Positions 36,319 to 44,226 of a stretch of 64,000 nt of DNA are shown in pieces. Position numbers and translations under genes: made by a program. This stretch comes from Leptospira ellinghausenii (GTDB taxonomy: Bacteria; Spirochaetota; Leptospiria; Leptospirales; Leptospiraceae). The DNA lies in NCBI RefSeq assembly GCF_003114815.1, contig NZ_BFAZ01000009.1:868001-932000 (forward strand), read 5' to 3'. The notes beneath the pieces were generated by a model. It had not been told where the DNA came from and made no database searches. It saw only the letters and a list, made by a program, of their open reading frames with translations. Position 1 is the first letter of the stretch, and the number at the start of each line of letters is the position of its first letter.

Positions 36319-38331
36319 TTGCCTAAAAAAACAAAATCCGAAGATCCAAAAAAAAGAATTTTGGAACTTCGTAAAGAAATCAATCGTCACAATGATTTAT
36401 ATTATAAAAACAATGCTCCGATCATTTCCGACAAAGAATTTGATCTTCTTGTTAAAGAACTCCAAAAATTAGAAAAAGAAAATCCCCAATTAGCAGACTC
36501 GTCTTCTCCTACCTCACAAATAGGATCGGACCTTAGCCCTCAATTTAGTAAATTCAAACACAAAGTTCCTGTATTATCTTTAGAAAATACCTATAATGAA
36601 TCTGAACTTTCCGAATGGTTAGAAAAAACTGGTGTGGAAGAATCTTATTCCTTAGAATGGAAAATTGATGGCGCCTCAATTTTGTTATACTATGAAAATG
36701 GAAAACTTACCCATTGTGTGACAAGAGGTACTGGTGGAATTGGTGATATCGTCACAGAAAATGTGAAAACCATTTCTTCCATTCCACAAAACCTATCAGA
36801 GCCAATGAATCTCACAGTTCGTGGCGAAATTTTTATGACATTCGCTGATTTTGAAGAATTTAATGAAGAGTATGGTGGAAAATTTGCGAATCCAAGAAAT
36901 TTAGCCGCAGGTTCTATCAAACAAAAAGATCCACTTGAAGTCGCAAAACGACCGTTACGAATCTTTGTTTATGATGTTTATTTTTCTAGTTCAAGAAAAG
37001 GAATCAACTCTCATAAAGATATTTTAAATGTATTAAAAAAAGAAAAATTCCCTCTCGCTCCTGACACAACTATACTTTCTGGAACCAAGTTAATTAAAGA
37101 AATTGAATCGTTCCGAAAGAAAAAGGACAAAATGCCATTCCCCGTGGATGGACTTGTCATCAAACTTGATTCATTAAACTTACGTGAAAACCTCGGAGAA
37201 ACAAGCCATTCCCCTCGTTGGGCAAGGGCATTTAAATTTGATGCCCTTCTAAAAGAAACAACGATAGAAGAAATCGATTTTGCCATAGGGCGTACAGGTA
37301 AAGTCACTCCACGAGCAAGAGTGACTCCCATATCCCTCGCTGGTACTACAGTTACTTACGCCACCTTACACAACCAAGACTATATCGACCAACTTGGCGC
37401 TGGAATTGGAGCAAAAGTACTCATCTCCAAACGAGGAGAAATCATTCCTGCTGTCGAAAAAGTAACATTCCCACCAAAGAAAGTTTTTGTTTTACCAAAA
37501 GAATGCCCATCGTGTAACACAAAATTAACGAAAGTCGATGATTCCGTTGATTTATTTTGTACAAATCGGCATTGCCCAGAAAGGAAACTCAACCAACTCA
37601 TCTTTTTCTGTAGCAAAAAACAAATGAATATCGAAGGTCTTGGTGAAAGGCAAATTCAGATTTTTTTTGAAAAGGGTTGGGTAAAAGATATCCCTGACCT
37701 ATACACATTAGAAAAATACAAAACAACCATACTAGAGTTAGATGGTTTTGGAGATAAATCTGTCAAAATCATATTTGATGCCATTGAAAAATCCAAAGAA
37801 AAAGATTTTCGTTTCACTCTTCCTTCCATTGGTCTAAATGAAGTTGGTCCCAAAGTGACTGAAATCCTCATCGAAAATGGTTATGATTCCTGGGAAAAAC
37901 TGCTAACATTAGCAAAATCAAAATCTGCAACCGAAGAGCTTACGGCGATCCATGGCATTGGGCCACGAACGATAGATGCATTACTCTTCCACCTCAAAGA
38001 CAAAGAAACATTAAAACTGGTAAACACTCTCATCAAACTTGGTCTTAAATTCCAAGCAGACCAAGCTGAAAAAAGCGATTTACAGCCGTTTGTTGGCCAA
38101 AGTTGGTGTGTCACAGGAAGTTTTGAAAATTTCCAACCTCGTGACCTTGCCATGGATCTCATCACAAAACATGGTGGCAAAAAAGTAACAGGAGTTTCCT
38201 CTAAAACCACTCACCTACTCTATGGACCAGGTGCCGGATCCAAACTAGATAAAGCAAAAGAACTCGGTGTGACTTTGGTTTCGGAATCAGAATTTTTGAG
38301 TTTATTGAAACAAGAAGGGATATCGATTTGA
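36319..38331 (+). CDS. ligA: NAD-dependent DNA ligase
   Basis: LigA seals nicks in replication and repair using NAD. The 670-residue protein has the adenylation motif KIDG with nucleophile K115, SRGxGGxG-type region (TRGTGGIGDIVTE), OB fold, a four-cysteine zinc finger (CPSCNTKL...CTNRHC), HhH repeats (LDGFGDKS, IHGIGPRT) and a C-terminal BRCT domain (VGQSWCVTGSFENF). The start is TTG at 36319, directly after the TGA of the M23 gene, with no spacer. Confidence 0.97.
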   Translation: MPKKTKSEDPKKRILELRKEINRHNDLYYKNNAPIISDKEFDLLVKELQKLEKENPQLADSSSPTSQIGSDLSPQFSKFKHKVPVLSLENTYNESELSEWLEKTGVEESYSLEWKIDGASILLYYENGKLTHCVTRGTGGIGDIVTENVKTISSIPQNLSEPMNLTVRGEIFMTFADFEEFNEEYGGKFANPRNLAAGSIKQKDPLEVAKRPLRIFVYDVYFSSSRKGINSHKDILNVLKKEKFPLAPDTTILSGTKLIKEIESFRKKKDKMPFPVDGLVIKLDSLNLRENLGETSHSPRWARAFKFDALLKETTIEEIDFAIGRTGKVTPRARVTPISLAGTTVTYATLHNQDYIDQLGAGIGAKVLISKRGEIIPAVEKVTFPPKKVFVLPKECPSCNTKLTKVDDSVDLFCTNRHCPERKLNQLIFFCSKKQMNIEGLGERQIQIFFEKGWVKDIPDLYTLEKYKTTILELDGFGDKSVKIIFDAIEKSKEKDFRFTLPSIGLNEVGPKVTEILIENGYDSWEKLLTLAKSKSATEELTAIHGIGPRTIDALLFHLKDKETLKLVNTLIKLGLKFQADQAEKSDLQPFVGQSWCVTGSFENFQPRDLAMDLITKHGGKKVTGVSSKTTHLLYGPGAGSKLDKAKELGVTLVSESEFLSLLKQEGISI

Positions 38332-38354
38332 GTCTCTTAAATTTTTGACAAGAA

Positions 38355-38384
38355 TTGAAAACATTCAGAATTTCTGATGATAAT
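38355..38384 (+). promoter_or_regulatory. Candidate promoter for the cyclic-nucleotide-fold gene
   Basis: TTGAAA (38355-38360), 18 bp spacer, GATAAT (38379-38384), in the gap after ligA. It would give a leader of about 145 bases including a 7-codon mini-ORF. Motif read by eye only. Confidence 0.35.
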
Positions 38385-38517
38385 GATTTTCACTTCTCAA
38401 TCGACCTTATACAGAAATGGTTCTTTTGATCTGATTTTTCAAAATTTTTTAAGTAAAATATTAAATAGATATGTTTTTTATTTTCAAGCAATTGATCCCA
38501 ACTTCAATGAGGCAAAC

Positions 38518-38541
38518 ATGAGAAAGGATAAAAATAAATGA
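38518..38541 (+). CDS. 7-codon leader mini-ORF (MRKDKNK) coupled to next gene
   Basis: ATG at 38518 has GAGG five bases upstream, runs seven codons and stops at TGA (38539-38541), which overlaps the ATG of the next gene (38538) as ATGA. The larger gene has only a weak AAAGGA of its own inside this mini-ORF. Translation of the leader could feed ribosomes to the larger gene. Confidence 0.4.
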   Translation: MRKDKNK

Positions 38542-39380
38542 TATTTTTGGATATTTTACCGAAAGATTCTCTTTTAATTAAATCTTACCAATCTGGAGAA
38601 ATTATCTATCAAAAAGGTGAATCTTCATCCGACGGTATTTGTTTTGTTTTAAATGGAAAAGTAGAAACGGATCATTTAGACAAAGATCAACATATAATAA
38701 AATTGGAATTCAATCAATTTAAATTCTTCGGATTATCTGCATTCGTTTCAAATATTAGAATGGATACTGTTAAAGCAATTGAAGATGGCACAAAAGTATT
38801 ATTCATTTCCGAATCCGACTTTAGTTTTTGTATGAATGCAGACTCTCAATTTATCATTAGAGCAATTCAATACATGATAAATTACATACAAACACTGAAT
38901 ATTGATACAAAACATGACTTATTGCGTTCATTTAATCTCAACGATATTTTAGACCAAGTTGATCAAAATCGTTTGGGAAAAATAAAAGAACAGAATCTAC
39001 GGATTTATTCTCAAATCTATCATTCCAGATTTCGTTTAGTAAACCCTGGCCAATTAGTTTATTCGGAAGAGAACTTAGTTGATTCTGATTTATACTTAAT
39101 TCTTGAAGGAGAAGTTCTTCATTTTGTTAACGATCCTAAGGATCCAATAAAAGAAATCCCCATCTTACGATTAGAACCAGGATATATATTTGGTTTCATC
39201 AAAAAAGATGCAGATAAAGGACATGTCTTAAATGTAAGAGCAGGATCAAATGGAGCATTAACAATTCACTTGGATTCAAACTTACTGAGACAAGTGGCAA
39301 AAAATGATGAAATGGTCGCTTACTCTATATTCCAAACCTTATGTTTGCTTATGGCAATGATTGAAAATTTATGTGTATGA
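38538..39380 (+). CDS. Tandem cyclic-nucleotide-binding-fold protein
   Basis: 280 aa with two Crp-like beta-rolls. The first (about 5-95) shows YQSGEIIYQKGESSSDGICFVLNGKVE; the second (about 165-265) shows VNPGQLVYSEENLVDSDLYLILEGEVLHFV and LEPGYIFGF. Neither has the clear phosphate-binding cassette (RxA) needed for cAMP, and no helix-turn-helix or enzyme domain is attached, so it may be a degenerate sensor or scaffold. It begins an AT-rich accessory stretch. Confidence 0.78.
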   Translation: MIFLDILPKDSLLIKSYQSGEIIYQKGESSSDGICFVLNGKVETDHLDKDQHIIKLEFNQFKFFGLSAFVSNIRMDTVKAIEDGTKVLFISESDFSFCMNADSQFIIRAIQYMINYIQTLNIDTKHDLLRSFNLNDILDQVDQNRLGKIKEQNLRIYSQIYHSRFRLVNPGQLVYSEENLVDSDLYLILEGEVLHFVNDPKDPIKEIPILRLEPGYIFGFIKKDADKGHVLNVRAGSNGALTIHLDSNLLRQVAKNDEMVAYSIFQTLCLLMAMIENLCV

Positions 39381-39871
39381 GGCTTTACAATCTTTGAGTT
39401 TGTTTTATCAAAACACACCTCGAATCTGTTATTTGATCAAAGTGATAAGCTGGGTTACATTTTTTCCATAAATTCAAGAAAATCTCAGGTCAATATTCGT
39501 CATACTTGAATCATTATGAAAGATAGAGACGCACCGAAGACTTTGAATTTTAGATCCCAGATTTGCTTTTATATGACAGAAAAAAATAACATTATCGAGA
39601 TATTTAGAAGTCTTTCCTAGTTTTGTTTCCGTTCGGAATCTCTAAAATTGTGTAGTTCAAATTTGTTATTGGAAGTTTCCTGTATCAATTTCGAATTCAA
39701 TATTTCAAGATTGTTCCCCTATTTTGATAACCACATTTATGCAAATGAAATAATTTCTTGCGATTAAGTGCAATATATATAATATACTATTTGAAGCAAA
39801 TAATAGTAATAGCAAGAATTCTCTATTAGAAATTTTTTAGGCTTACTTAGTTAGGATTCCATTTAGTAAAA
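39381..39871. other. Gene-free AT-rich stretch (about 490 bp)
   Basis: No convincing gene is present. A 34-codon frame (39516-39620) lacks a ribosome site. Near its right end are an AT-rich promoter candidate, the short palindrome CATTT-ATGC-AAATG (39734-39747 area) and a hairpin TATTTG/CAAATA (39788-39802). I saw no tRNA or repeat. Confidence 0.5.
39758..39788 (+). promoter_or_regulatory. Candidate promoter for the nucleotidyltransferase gene
   Basis: TTGCGA at 39758-39763 is followed by overlapping -10-like hexamers TATAAT (39778-39783) and TATACT (39783-39788); spacers are 14 and 19 bp, neither ideal. A small hairpin with TATTTG/CAAATA arms begins at the end of the second hexamer. About 85 bp separate it from the start codon. 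Confidence 0.3.
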
Positions 39872-40660
39872 ATGAATGTTTTTAAAAAATATTTAGAAAC
39901 TCTAATTGAAATAGTAAAATCAGATGCTCGGTTTACAGCGGTTTGTTGTGCTGGTTCTGCGATTACTGGTGAATTGGATCAATTTTCAGATTTAGATATT
40001 TTTTTAATTACAGAAAACAACATAGTGTTTTCACACGATGAGATGAAACGTTTTGCTTATCAAGTTGGAGATCTGTTAGTTGGTTTTACAGGAGAACATG
40101 TAGGGGAAAGTCGTTTGTTAATTTGTTTATACAATTCTCCACTATTACATGTAGATCTCAAATTCATTGAAATCCAAGAATTCACCAAACGTGTTGAAAA
40201 TCCAATTGTTGTATATGATCGAAAGGATCAGATTCCAGAGATTTATAAAAATTCAAAACCAATTTGGCCAAACATTAACTTTCAATGGATTGAAGACAGA
40301 TTTTGGGTTTGGATTCATTATGCTGCCACAAAACTGGGACGAGGCGAACTTTTTGAAGCGATTGATTTTCTTTCATTTCTGAGAAACCAAGTCCTTGGCC
40401 CAATGTTTCATCTTAAATATGAGAAAAATCCAAGAGGTGTTCGTAAACTAGAATTTATTTTGTCTAACGCAGATTTAGAAAAACTAAAAACTACGATTCC
40501 AATCTATGATTATAACTCTATCTTCCATTCTATTTTCGCATCGATCAATTTGTATTGTGAATTAAGAAACTTGTTAGCAACAAATCTTAACAAACAAGAG
40601 GTTGCAGAAAAAGAAAGTGTCCAATATCTCAATCATTTAAAACAAAATCCTAATTTCTAA
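39872..40660 (+). CDS. Nucleotidyltransferase-domain protein
   Basis: 262 aa of the polymerase-beta-like nucleotidyltransferase fold: CAGSAITGELDQFSDLDIFLI carries the GSxxxG and the metal-binding SDLD pair, and LLHVDLKFI supplies the third acidic residue. The C-terminal half is helical. This fold includes lincosamide and aminoglycoside nucleotidylyltransferases, but also many of unknown target, so no drug-resistance role is claimed. It lies alone between long AT-rich gaps in the accessory stretch. Confidence 0.8.
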   Translation: MNVFKKYLETLIEIVKSDARFTAVCCAGSAITGELDQFSDLDIFLITENNIVFSHDEMKRFAYQVGDLLVGFTGEHVGESRLLICLYNSPLLHVDLKFIEIQEFTKRVENPIVVYDRKDQIPEIYKNSKPIWPNINFQWIEDRFWVWIHYAATKLGRGELFEAIDFLSFLRNQVLGPMFHLKYEKNPRGVRKLEFILSNADLEKLKTTIPIYDYNSIFHSIFASINLYCELRNLLATNLNKQEVAEKESVQYLNHLKQNPNF

Positions 40661-40802
40661 AACTCTCTTCTAAACGTGATTCCTTGAAAAAACCAAACTC
40701 ACTGGAATCAACCAAAGATTGAAAAAAATACTTTTTCTCTTCCATTTCTAAATTAGAGAATCCATTAAATTTCATCATTTTCCCTGAAAATTAATTTTAT
40801 CC

Positions 40803-40830
40803 TTGACATGCAGGCATTTACCTGCATAAT
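40803..40830 (+). promoter_or_regulatory. Promoter with embedded operator for the ArsR/AHSA1 pair
   Basis: TTGACA (40803-40808), 16 bp, CATAAT (40825-40830). The spacer is almost wholly a perfect inverted repeat, ATGCAGG-CATTTA-CCTGCAT (40808-40827). An ArsR-type dimer bound there would block RNA polymerase, so self-repression is likely. Predicted transcription start is about 40837, two bases before the GTG. Confidence 0.7.
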
Positions 40831-40838
40831 GAATTTAC

Positions 40839-41183
40839 GTGCAAAAAGAAGGAAAAGGGACAGACCTCATATTCAAGGCAATGGCAGATCCGAACCGGAG
40901 AAAGGTTCTAGACCTTCTATTCTCAAACAATGGACAAACTCTGACCCAACTCTGCGAACAACTCGACATGCAAAGGCAATCGGCAACCCAACACATTGAG
41001 ATTTTGGTCAAAGCAAACCTGGTAACAGTGGTTTGGAAAGGAAGAGAGAAACTTCATTTTCTCAATCCTGTTCCGATTTACGAAGTTTATGAACGTTGGG
41101 TACGTAAATTTGAAGAGAATCGTTTAGGATTTTTACACGAAATCAAAACACAATTGGAAGGAGACAACCATGGAACAACATAA
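40839..41183 (+). CDS. ArsR-family transcriptional repressor
   Basis: 114 aa winged helix-turn-helix protein: IFKAMADPNRRKVLDLLFSNNG, then TLTQLCEQLDMQRQSATQHIEIL as the recognition helix region and LVTVVWKGREKLHFLN as the wing. No cysteine pair for metal sensing is seen, fitting the non-metal ArsR group that pairs with AHSA1 genes. The start is GTG 40839; the ATG at 40881 would cut the first helix. The gene overlaps the AHSA1 gene by 14 bp and its own promoter carries a probable operator. Confidence 0.9.
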   Translation: MQKEGKGTDLIFKAMADPNRRKVLDLLFSNNGQTLTQLCEQLDMQRQSATQHIEILVKANLVTVVWKGREKLHFLNPVPIYEVYERWVRKFEENRLGFLHEIKTQLEGDNHGTT

Positions 41184-41637
41184 CTTTGTTTATGTGACAT
41201 TTATTCTAAGCACACCAGAAAAGGTATGGAATGCAATCACCGATCCAGAAATCACAAGTAAGTATTGGTCCGATCCTTTGTCCAAAAATCCTGCTCATAC
41301 CAATGTATCAGAATGGAAACTTGGATCGGAATGGAAACATGTTAAGATGGATGAATCAAAAACCGTTGATATCGTTGGTAAAGTTTTGGAAATAGATCCT
41401 CCTAACAAATTAGTGATTTCATGGTCAAGACCGAAAGATAAAGACGATGAATCAAAACATTCTCGAGTAACGTTCGAAATTTCCAATTATGCAAATGGAC
41501 TTGTTCGATTGACTGTCACTCACTTAGATTTAGACCCACAAATGTTTAATGGCATTTCGTCTGGATGGCCAAGTGTCCTTTCCAATCTAAAAACGTATTT
41601 AGAAACAGGTAAGCACTTAGCAGGACATATTGCTTAG
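41170..41637 (+). CDS. SRPBCC / AHSA1-domain protein
   Basis: 155 aa with the AHSA1-type START-like fold: opening VYVTFILSTPEKVWNAITDPEITSKYW, then GSEWKHVKM, VLEIDPPNKLVISWSRP, and a helical C-terminus with GWPSVLSNLKTYLETG. The fold binds hydrophobic ligands; the true ligand is unknown. The ArsR-AHSA1 gene pair is very common in bacteria and suggests that the repressor controls this protein in response to a small molecule. Confidence 0.9.
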   Translation: MEQHNFVYVTFILSTPEKVWNAITDPEITSKYWSDPLSKNPAHTNVSEWKLGSEWKHVKMDESKTVDIVGKVLEIDPPNKLVISWSRPKDKDDESKHSRVTFEISNYANGLVRLTVTHLDLDPQMFNGISSGWPSVLSNLKTYLETGKHLAGHIA

Positions 41638-41678
41638 TAAATCTAGAATCCAATTGGAAAGTCGATTTTCAAAATTAC

Positions 41679-41710
41679 ACACTAACGCTATAGATAAAAG
41701 ACGTTAGTGT
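41679..41710. terminator. Bidirectional terminator-like hairpin
   Basis: ACACTAACG (41679-41687) and CGTTAGTGT (41702-41710) form a perfect 9-bp stem over 14 bases, followed on the plus strand by ATTTTATTTA and on the minus by TGTAATTTTG. It lies between the converging AHSA1 and SDR genes. Confidence 0.65.
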
Positions 41711-41736
41711 ATTTTATTTACTTTTTCTTAAGAATT

Positions 41737-42504
41737 TTACCAAGGAACAGACTCACTATTCCAAGTCGTAAAAGTTCCAGTTGGCCCATCTGGTCCATAC
41801 ATCGCTACCCTCACTACTTCTCGTGCACCATCCTCTAAACTTTCATAACCTTCAAAATTAGTCATAGCTGTTTTTGTAAAACCAGGAGATACTAAATTTA
41901 CTTTAATATTAGTATCTTTTAATTCTAACATCATTGACAATGTGATACCATTTAAAGCAGTTTTAGAAACTGCATACACAGGATTAAAAAAGGAACTATA
42001 ACTTGAGTTAGAGTCTGAGTTCAATGTGAGAGAACCAAGTGTGCTAGAAACATTCACAATACGAGCATCTTCGGATTCTCGAAGCAGAGGTAACATTGTT
42101 TGGTAAACTGCAAGAACACCAAATACATTCGTATCCCAAACTGTACGCATCTCGTCAATTGATGCTAAACTTGCCATCGCAGATTCCATATACTCTACCA
42201 TAGATAGCCCTAGTCGCTGCATTCTGGTATTGGAAATACCTGCGTTATTCACGAGTACATCAAGGCGGCTAAATTGTTTCTGTATTGTATCTTTTGCATC
42301 CGAAATAGATTTTCGATCCGTTACATCCAATTGAATTGCCTTACTTCCAAAACCAATTTCTTGTGCTGCTTTCTCTCCACGTTGTAAATCTCTTGATCCA
42401 ATGAGGACCATCATCCCATTCTTAGCCAAATCTTTTGCTACTTGGAATCCTATCCCTTGGTTTGCTCCTGTTACGAGAGCGATTCGTTTATCCTTTTTTT
42501 CCAT
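41737..42504 (-). CDS. Short-chain dehydrogenase/reductase
   Basis: 255 aa, classical SDR with TGANQGIG at the dinucleotide site, NNAG (VLVNNAGIS), the catalytic YAVSK (YxxxK) and the upstream Ser in IVNVSSTLGS. SPGFTKTAMT follows as usual. NAD(P)-dependent; substrate unknown. GAGGATC precedes the ATG. It is divergent from a TetR regulator gene, which is a frequent arrangement when the regulator controls the oxidoreductase. Confidence 0.92.
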   Translation of the reverse strand: MEKKDKRIALVTGANQGIGFQVAKDLAKNGMMVLIGSRDLQRGEKAAQEIGFGSKAIQLDVTDRKSISDAKDTIQKQFSRLDVLVNNAGISNTRMQRLGLSMVEYMESAMASLASIDEMRTVWDTNVFGVLAVYQTMLPLLRESEDARIVNVSSTLGSLTLNSDSNSSYSSFFNPVYAVSKTALNGITLSMMLELKDTNIKVNLVSPGFTKTAMTNFEGYESLEDGAREVVRVAMYGPDGPTGTFTTWNSESVPW

Positions 42505-42673
42505 AAAGTTGATCCTCTACTTTTTTACATTTTTTATGCCAGAACTGTAGCCCTAAACATTTACGGTACTTTTTAGTATCGAAACTAATGAGTTCCGTAT
42601 TTGGACATTGAAAATTTGGATTTTTTTGGTCAAGAAAAAAAAAGAAAGAGTTTGTTTTAAGAAATCAATTGCC

Positions 42674-42698
42674 AAACGAATGTATTTTCGATTCGTTT
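42674..42698. promoter_or_regulatory. 25-bp palindrome, candidate TetR operator
   Basis: AAACGAAT (42674-42681) and ATTCGTTT (42691-42698) are perfect inverted copies nine bases apart, in the gap between the divergent SDR and TetR genes. Size and symmetry fit a TetR-type dimer site. A second, imperfect repeat GGTACT-TTTT-AGTATC-type lies nearer the SDR gene (about 42565-42580). Confidence 0.5.
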
Positions 42699-42756
42699 TA
42701 CATGTGCAGTAAAAAAGTAAGTAAAATCGATTTGTTCTGTATTAATTGAGTTCCCA

Positions 42757-43389
42757 ATGGTTAAGAAAAAAAAAGTATCAGTTCCAAACACAGCCACAAA
42801 GTCTCCCGTCCTCGGAAGAAAAAGAGACCCTTCTCTAGATATTTCTATTCTCAAGGCTACGCTTGAGATGTTAGCTGAAGAAGGCTTTGATGGAATGACA
42901 ATGGATCAAATTGCGACCAAAGTGGGAACAGGAAAGGCTGCATGTTATCGCCGTTGGCCGTCCAAAGTTAAACTTGTCAAAGATGCATTGATCTGGATGA
43001 ATCGAAATCAATTAGAACTCGAAAAAATCCCAGACACAGGCTCTCTTAGAAATGATTTTTTAGCAATTCTCAAACCTCATTCGATGGAAGAAGCTAATGC
43101 AAAATTAAGGGTTCTAGGTGGTCTCGGTACATTTTGGTCAGATGAAGAAATCGAAAAAAAAGGAATCACAGAAATTTTTGGACCATGGACCGAAGTGAAT
43201 CGAACATTAATCCAAAGAGCCATGGATCGTGGAGAAATTTCAAAAAAAGCAAACATAGAATTAGTATGTAAGGTTTTGAATTCAATGGCAACTTACCGCG
43301 CCCTAATCGAGAGGAAACCACCTGACAAAAACCTTTTTATTGCATTGATTGACCAAGTAGTGATCCCTGCCCTAAAGTATCCAGGTTAA
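42757..43389 (+). CDS. TetR/AcrR-family transcriptional regulator
   Basis: 210 aa. The N-terminal DNA-binding domain reads LDISILKATLEMLAEEGFDGMTMDQIATKVGTGKAACYRRWPSK, a typical TetR helix-turn-helix with the RRWPSK ending of the AcrR-like subgroup. A basic N-terminal tail (KKKKVS) precedes it. The C-terminal ligand domain is all-helical and unassigned. Divergent from SDR, with a palindrome in the 250 bp gap, so it most likely represses both. Confidence 0.92.
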   Translation: MVKKKKVSVPNTATKSPVLGRKRDPSLDISILKATLEMLAEEGFDGMTMDQIATKVGTGKAACYRRWPSKVKLVKDALIWMNRNQLELEKIPDTGSLRNDFLAILKPHSMEEANAKLRVLGGLGTFWSDEEIEKKGITEIFGPWTEVNRTLIQRAMDRGEISKKANIELVCKVLNSMATYRALIERKPPDKNLFIALIDQVVIPALKYPG

Positions 43390-43490
43390 GATTAAGAACA
43401 CATAGTTCAAAACCAGCTTCGTAAGACTTACCTTCATCTGCTTACTTTATGCATTCTCAAGAGCTAACAGAACAACTATGAATTTTAATT

Positions 43491-43949
43491 TCAATTGATT
43501 CTATTCAAAGGATAAGTAAAGTGTATAACCTCTTCTGGTAGACCACCTGTAGACCTGTAAAAATCCAAGGCGTAATCATCAGCCACATCTGCTTGGACAA
43601 ATACTTCTTCCATGCCCTCTTTTCTACAATATTCATTGATTTTTATAATTAACGATTTTCCAATACCTTTCCGTTGCCATTTCGTTTGTACTGCTAAATC
43701 AAAAATATAAACCAGTGGTCTTTCAGAATAATACTGTCTCAATAGATAAGCGGTGAGTCCAGCGATTACCTTTCCATCAAGTAATGTAACAAACACAAAA
43801 AAATCATCTCGAGATAAAAGAGATTGAAGGTAACTCTCTTTTGGCATTTGACACTGCTTCATTTCAAATACATCTTCAAATACACGAATGAGATCTAGAA
43901 ACTCAAACAAATCATTTGCAGACAGTTTTTTTATACTTATATTTAACAT
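43491..43949 (-). CDS. GNAT acetyltransferase, AAC(3)-I-like
   Basis: 152 aa GNAT protein with the acetyl-CoA loop QRKGIGKSLI. Several stretches resemble aminoglycoside 3-N-acetyltransferase type I from memory: YIFDLAV before the loop, EEVFVQADVADDYALDFY after it, and EEVIHF near the end. It may act on aminoglycosides or on another amine. No integron or transposon is adjacent; a fragmentary DUF1801-like frame lies just upstream on the same strand. Actual activity is unproven. Confidence 0.82.
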   Translation of the reverse strand: MLNISIKKLSANDLFEFLDLIRVFEDVFEMKQCQMPKESYLQSLLSRDDFFVFVTLLDGKVIAGLTAYLLRQYYSERPLVYIFDLAVQTKWQRKGIGKSLIIKINEYCRKEGMEEVFVQADVADDYALDFYRSTGGLPEEVIHFTYPLNRIN

Positions 43950-43997
43950 GATGGAACGACTCTATTCATTTGAGTCTCTCTAGTTTCCCTTTTCGTT

Positions 43998-44159
43998 TTA
44001 CAATGTTTTATAATCCCATTGGATTTTTTTTGCTTGGGTCAACCAAAGTTTATGTTCAGATTTTGAAAGTGATGTATTGATCACATCATACAACAAATTA
44101 CAAATTTCTTGTTCTGTTTGGGATAAAGATTGGTGATAGTTTTGAATTTCTTTGTCCAT
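43998..44159 (-). pseudogene. 53-codon remnant resembling DUF1801 N-terminus
   Basis: The frame opens MDKEIQNYHQSLSQTEQEIC and runs to SEHKLW, which looks like the first 40 residues of DUF1801-type proteins (about 120-150 aa). After the Trp, where relatives continue with a conserved HxHPxW region, it runs through a run of eight A (T8 on the plus strand, 44024-44031) and stops. No continuation was found in other frames. It may be decayed or a short protein in its own right. Confidence 0.45.
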
Positions 44160-44226
44160 CTAAAATCTCACCGTCCTTACCCAAACATATGTTAACAAAA
44201 CTTTGTTACTATAAAACAATATGGAA

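Noticed and set aside
39516..39620. 34-codon frame in the 490-bp gap
   Set aside because: No ribosome-binding site, no hydrophobic or conserved feature; length expected by chance in AT-rich DNA.
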